Origin: Celeribacter naphthalenivorans
GTDB taxonomy: Bacteria > Pseudomonadota > Alphaproteobacteria > Rhodobacterales > Rhodobacteraceae
Direction: 5' to 3'
DNA length: 64,000 bases
Assembly (NCBI RefSeq): GCF_020524585.1
Contig: NZ_JAIVLK010000007.1
Location: 290,907-354,906 of the forward strand
Under the pieces are notes generated by a model. It did not search any database and was not told where the DNA came from. It worked only from the letters and a program-made list of their open reading frames with translations. Each line of letters starts with the position of its first letter. Position 1 is the first letter of the stretch. The position numbers were made by a program, and so were the translations under genes. Of the stretch, positions 63,476 through 64,000 are shown piece after piece.

Positions 63476-63645
63476 GTTGCGGGCGATCTGAACGCCTTTC
63501 TAAAAACTCTCGCGGGCATCGACGGTTGGTCCTTGGACAACTTCCGTGTGGCCATGGTTGATGGCGTGAGACCGCACGGGGCGCATCTCTTTCCGTCGAT
63601 GCCTTACGAAAACTTCCGCCACATGAGCGAGAGCGACATTCGTGC
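63476..63645 (+). pseudogene. Cytochrome c fragment
   Basis: The plus strand reads AGDLNAFLKTLAGIDGWSLD, NFRVAMVDGVRPHGAHLFPS and MPYENFRHMSESDIRAL. This is like the C-terminal part of the diheme/triheme cytochrome c subunits of membrane dehydrogenases (GxxLYPAMPYxxY...MSDxDVxAL). No CxxCH heme motif is present in the fragment. A stop codon lies just before it, and the frame then continues into antisense transposase sequence, so it is a broken remnant. Confidence 0.6.
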
Positions 63646-63805
63646 GCTTGCGTTTCGGGTCGTAGAACAGTTCGATGTACTCAAAGACATCGCGTCGAGC
63701 GTCTTCGCTGGCGCGGACCAGCTTGATTTCATGGCAGTTGCCCCTGCGGTTCATCGAGTGTTCCAAACCATGCTCGCGCAGGAACGCGGCCCATTCGAGG
63801 TGCCT
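63646..63805 (-). mobile_element. IS3-family transposase remnant
   Basis: The minus strand encodes EWAAFLREHGLEHSMNRRGN then CH, followed by SEDARRDVFEYIELFYDPKR and KRT. Both pieces are typical of the IS3 OrfB integrase C-terminal half, but the AVAESFF segment that should separate them is deleted. No terminal repeats were identified. Confidence 0.65.
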
Positions 63806-63841
63806 CTAGTTCGCACAACTAAAGATGCGGGACAAACCTAA

Positions 63842-64000
63842 CCAGTGTTTCGACGCGACCTGAAGAGCACCTGAGCAGATCTATTGGAATAAACCCACTC
63901 ACTGCGGAATTGAGCATCGGAGTTGAAGAGACCAAAATTTCTGTCGATGCTGAAGTGCTCAAATACCTCCAATGGCTTCAGATGCTTACGATAAAGCAGC
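63842..64000. other. Right window edge, nothing recognised
   Basis: About 160 bases with an open frame but no start codon or familiar motif. It may belong to a gene continuing beyond the window or to decayed sequence. Confidence 0.3.

Noticed and set aside
63826..64000. Open frame running off the right edge
   Set aside because: No start codon, ribosome site or familiar motif.

Overview
The window looks like part of an extrachromosomal replicon (plasmid or chromid) of an alphaproteobacterium of the order Rhodobacterales, Roseobacter-group type. The grounds are high GC, an aerobic-type cob cluster, a thiCOSGEF operon, DUF1403 and ScpB neighbours, and a replication/partition block at 26.2-29.9 kb made of a DnaA-like plasmid initiator, parA and parB. 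The assignment comes from gene content and protein resemblance read by eye; no database search was possible.

Layout. 0-6 kb: an SDR gene cut by the window edge, an acyl-CoA dehydrogenase, a VOC protein and a TctCBA tripartite carboxylate transporter. 6.1-11.6 kb: a TPP riboswitch and the operon thiC-thiO-thiS-thiG-thiE-thiF. 11.65-26.1 kb: aerobic cobalamin genes bracketed by two cobalamin riboswitches. One precedes a CbiM-like permease, which a terminator separates from cobF. The other faces it and drives DUF1636-cobW-cobN-cobG-cobH-cobI-cobJ. cobL-cobE-cobM-cobB lies between them, and cobK is inverted. 26.2-32.6 kb: rep, an origin-like region, parAB carrying a family of GTCCCCGCGGGGAC palindromes, a tyrosine recombinase, DUF1403 and scpB.

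32.8-53.8 kb: aromatic or heteroaromatic catabolism. It holds an aryl-CoA ligase, an FAD monooxygenase, a thioesterase and an IclR regulator; MocA and XdhC, which mature molybdenum enzymes; a FadL channel; a two-component flavin monooxygenase with TetR; and a LysR-headed operon with a ferredoxin reductase, ABM and VOC proteins, a dienelactone-type hydrolase, a CoxG-like protein, a three-subunit molybdenum hydroxylase, an NTF2-like protein and an FAH-family hydrolase. MocA and XdhC probably supply the cofactor for the molybdenum hydroxylase 10 kb away.

53.8-56 kb is a gene graveyard: a decayed nucleotidyltransferase, an internally deleted second copy of DUF1403-scpB, a truncated membrane protein and the 3' end of an IS30 transposase. 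56-63.2 kb is a compact module of an IclR regulator, a GlcD-type 2-hydroxyacid oxidoreductase, a DctPQM TRAP importer, acylating acetaldehyde dehydrogenase and 4-hydroxy-2-oxovalerate aldolase. It suggests import of a hydroxy acid, oxidation to a 4-hydroxy-2-oxo acid, and cleavage to pyruvate and acetyl-CoA. The right edge is a cytochrome c fragment fused to an IS3-type transposase remnant.
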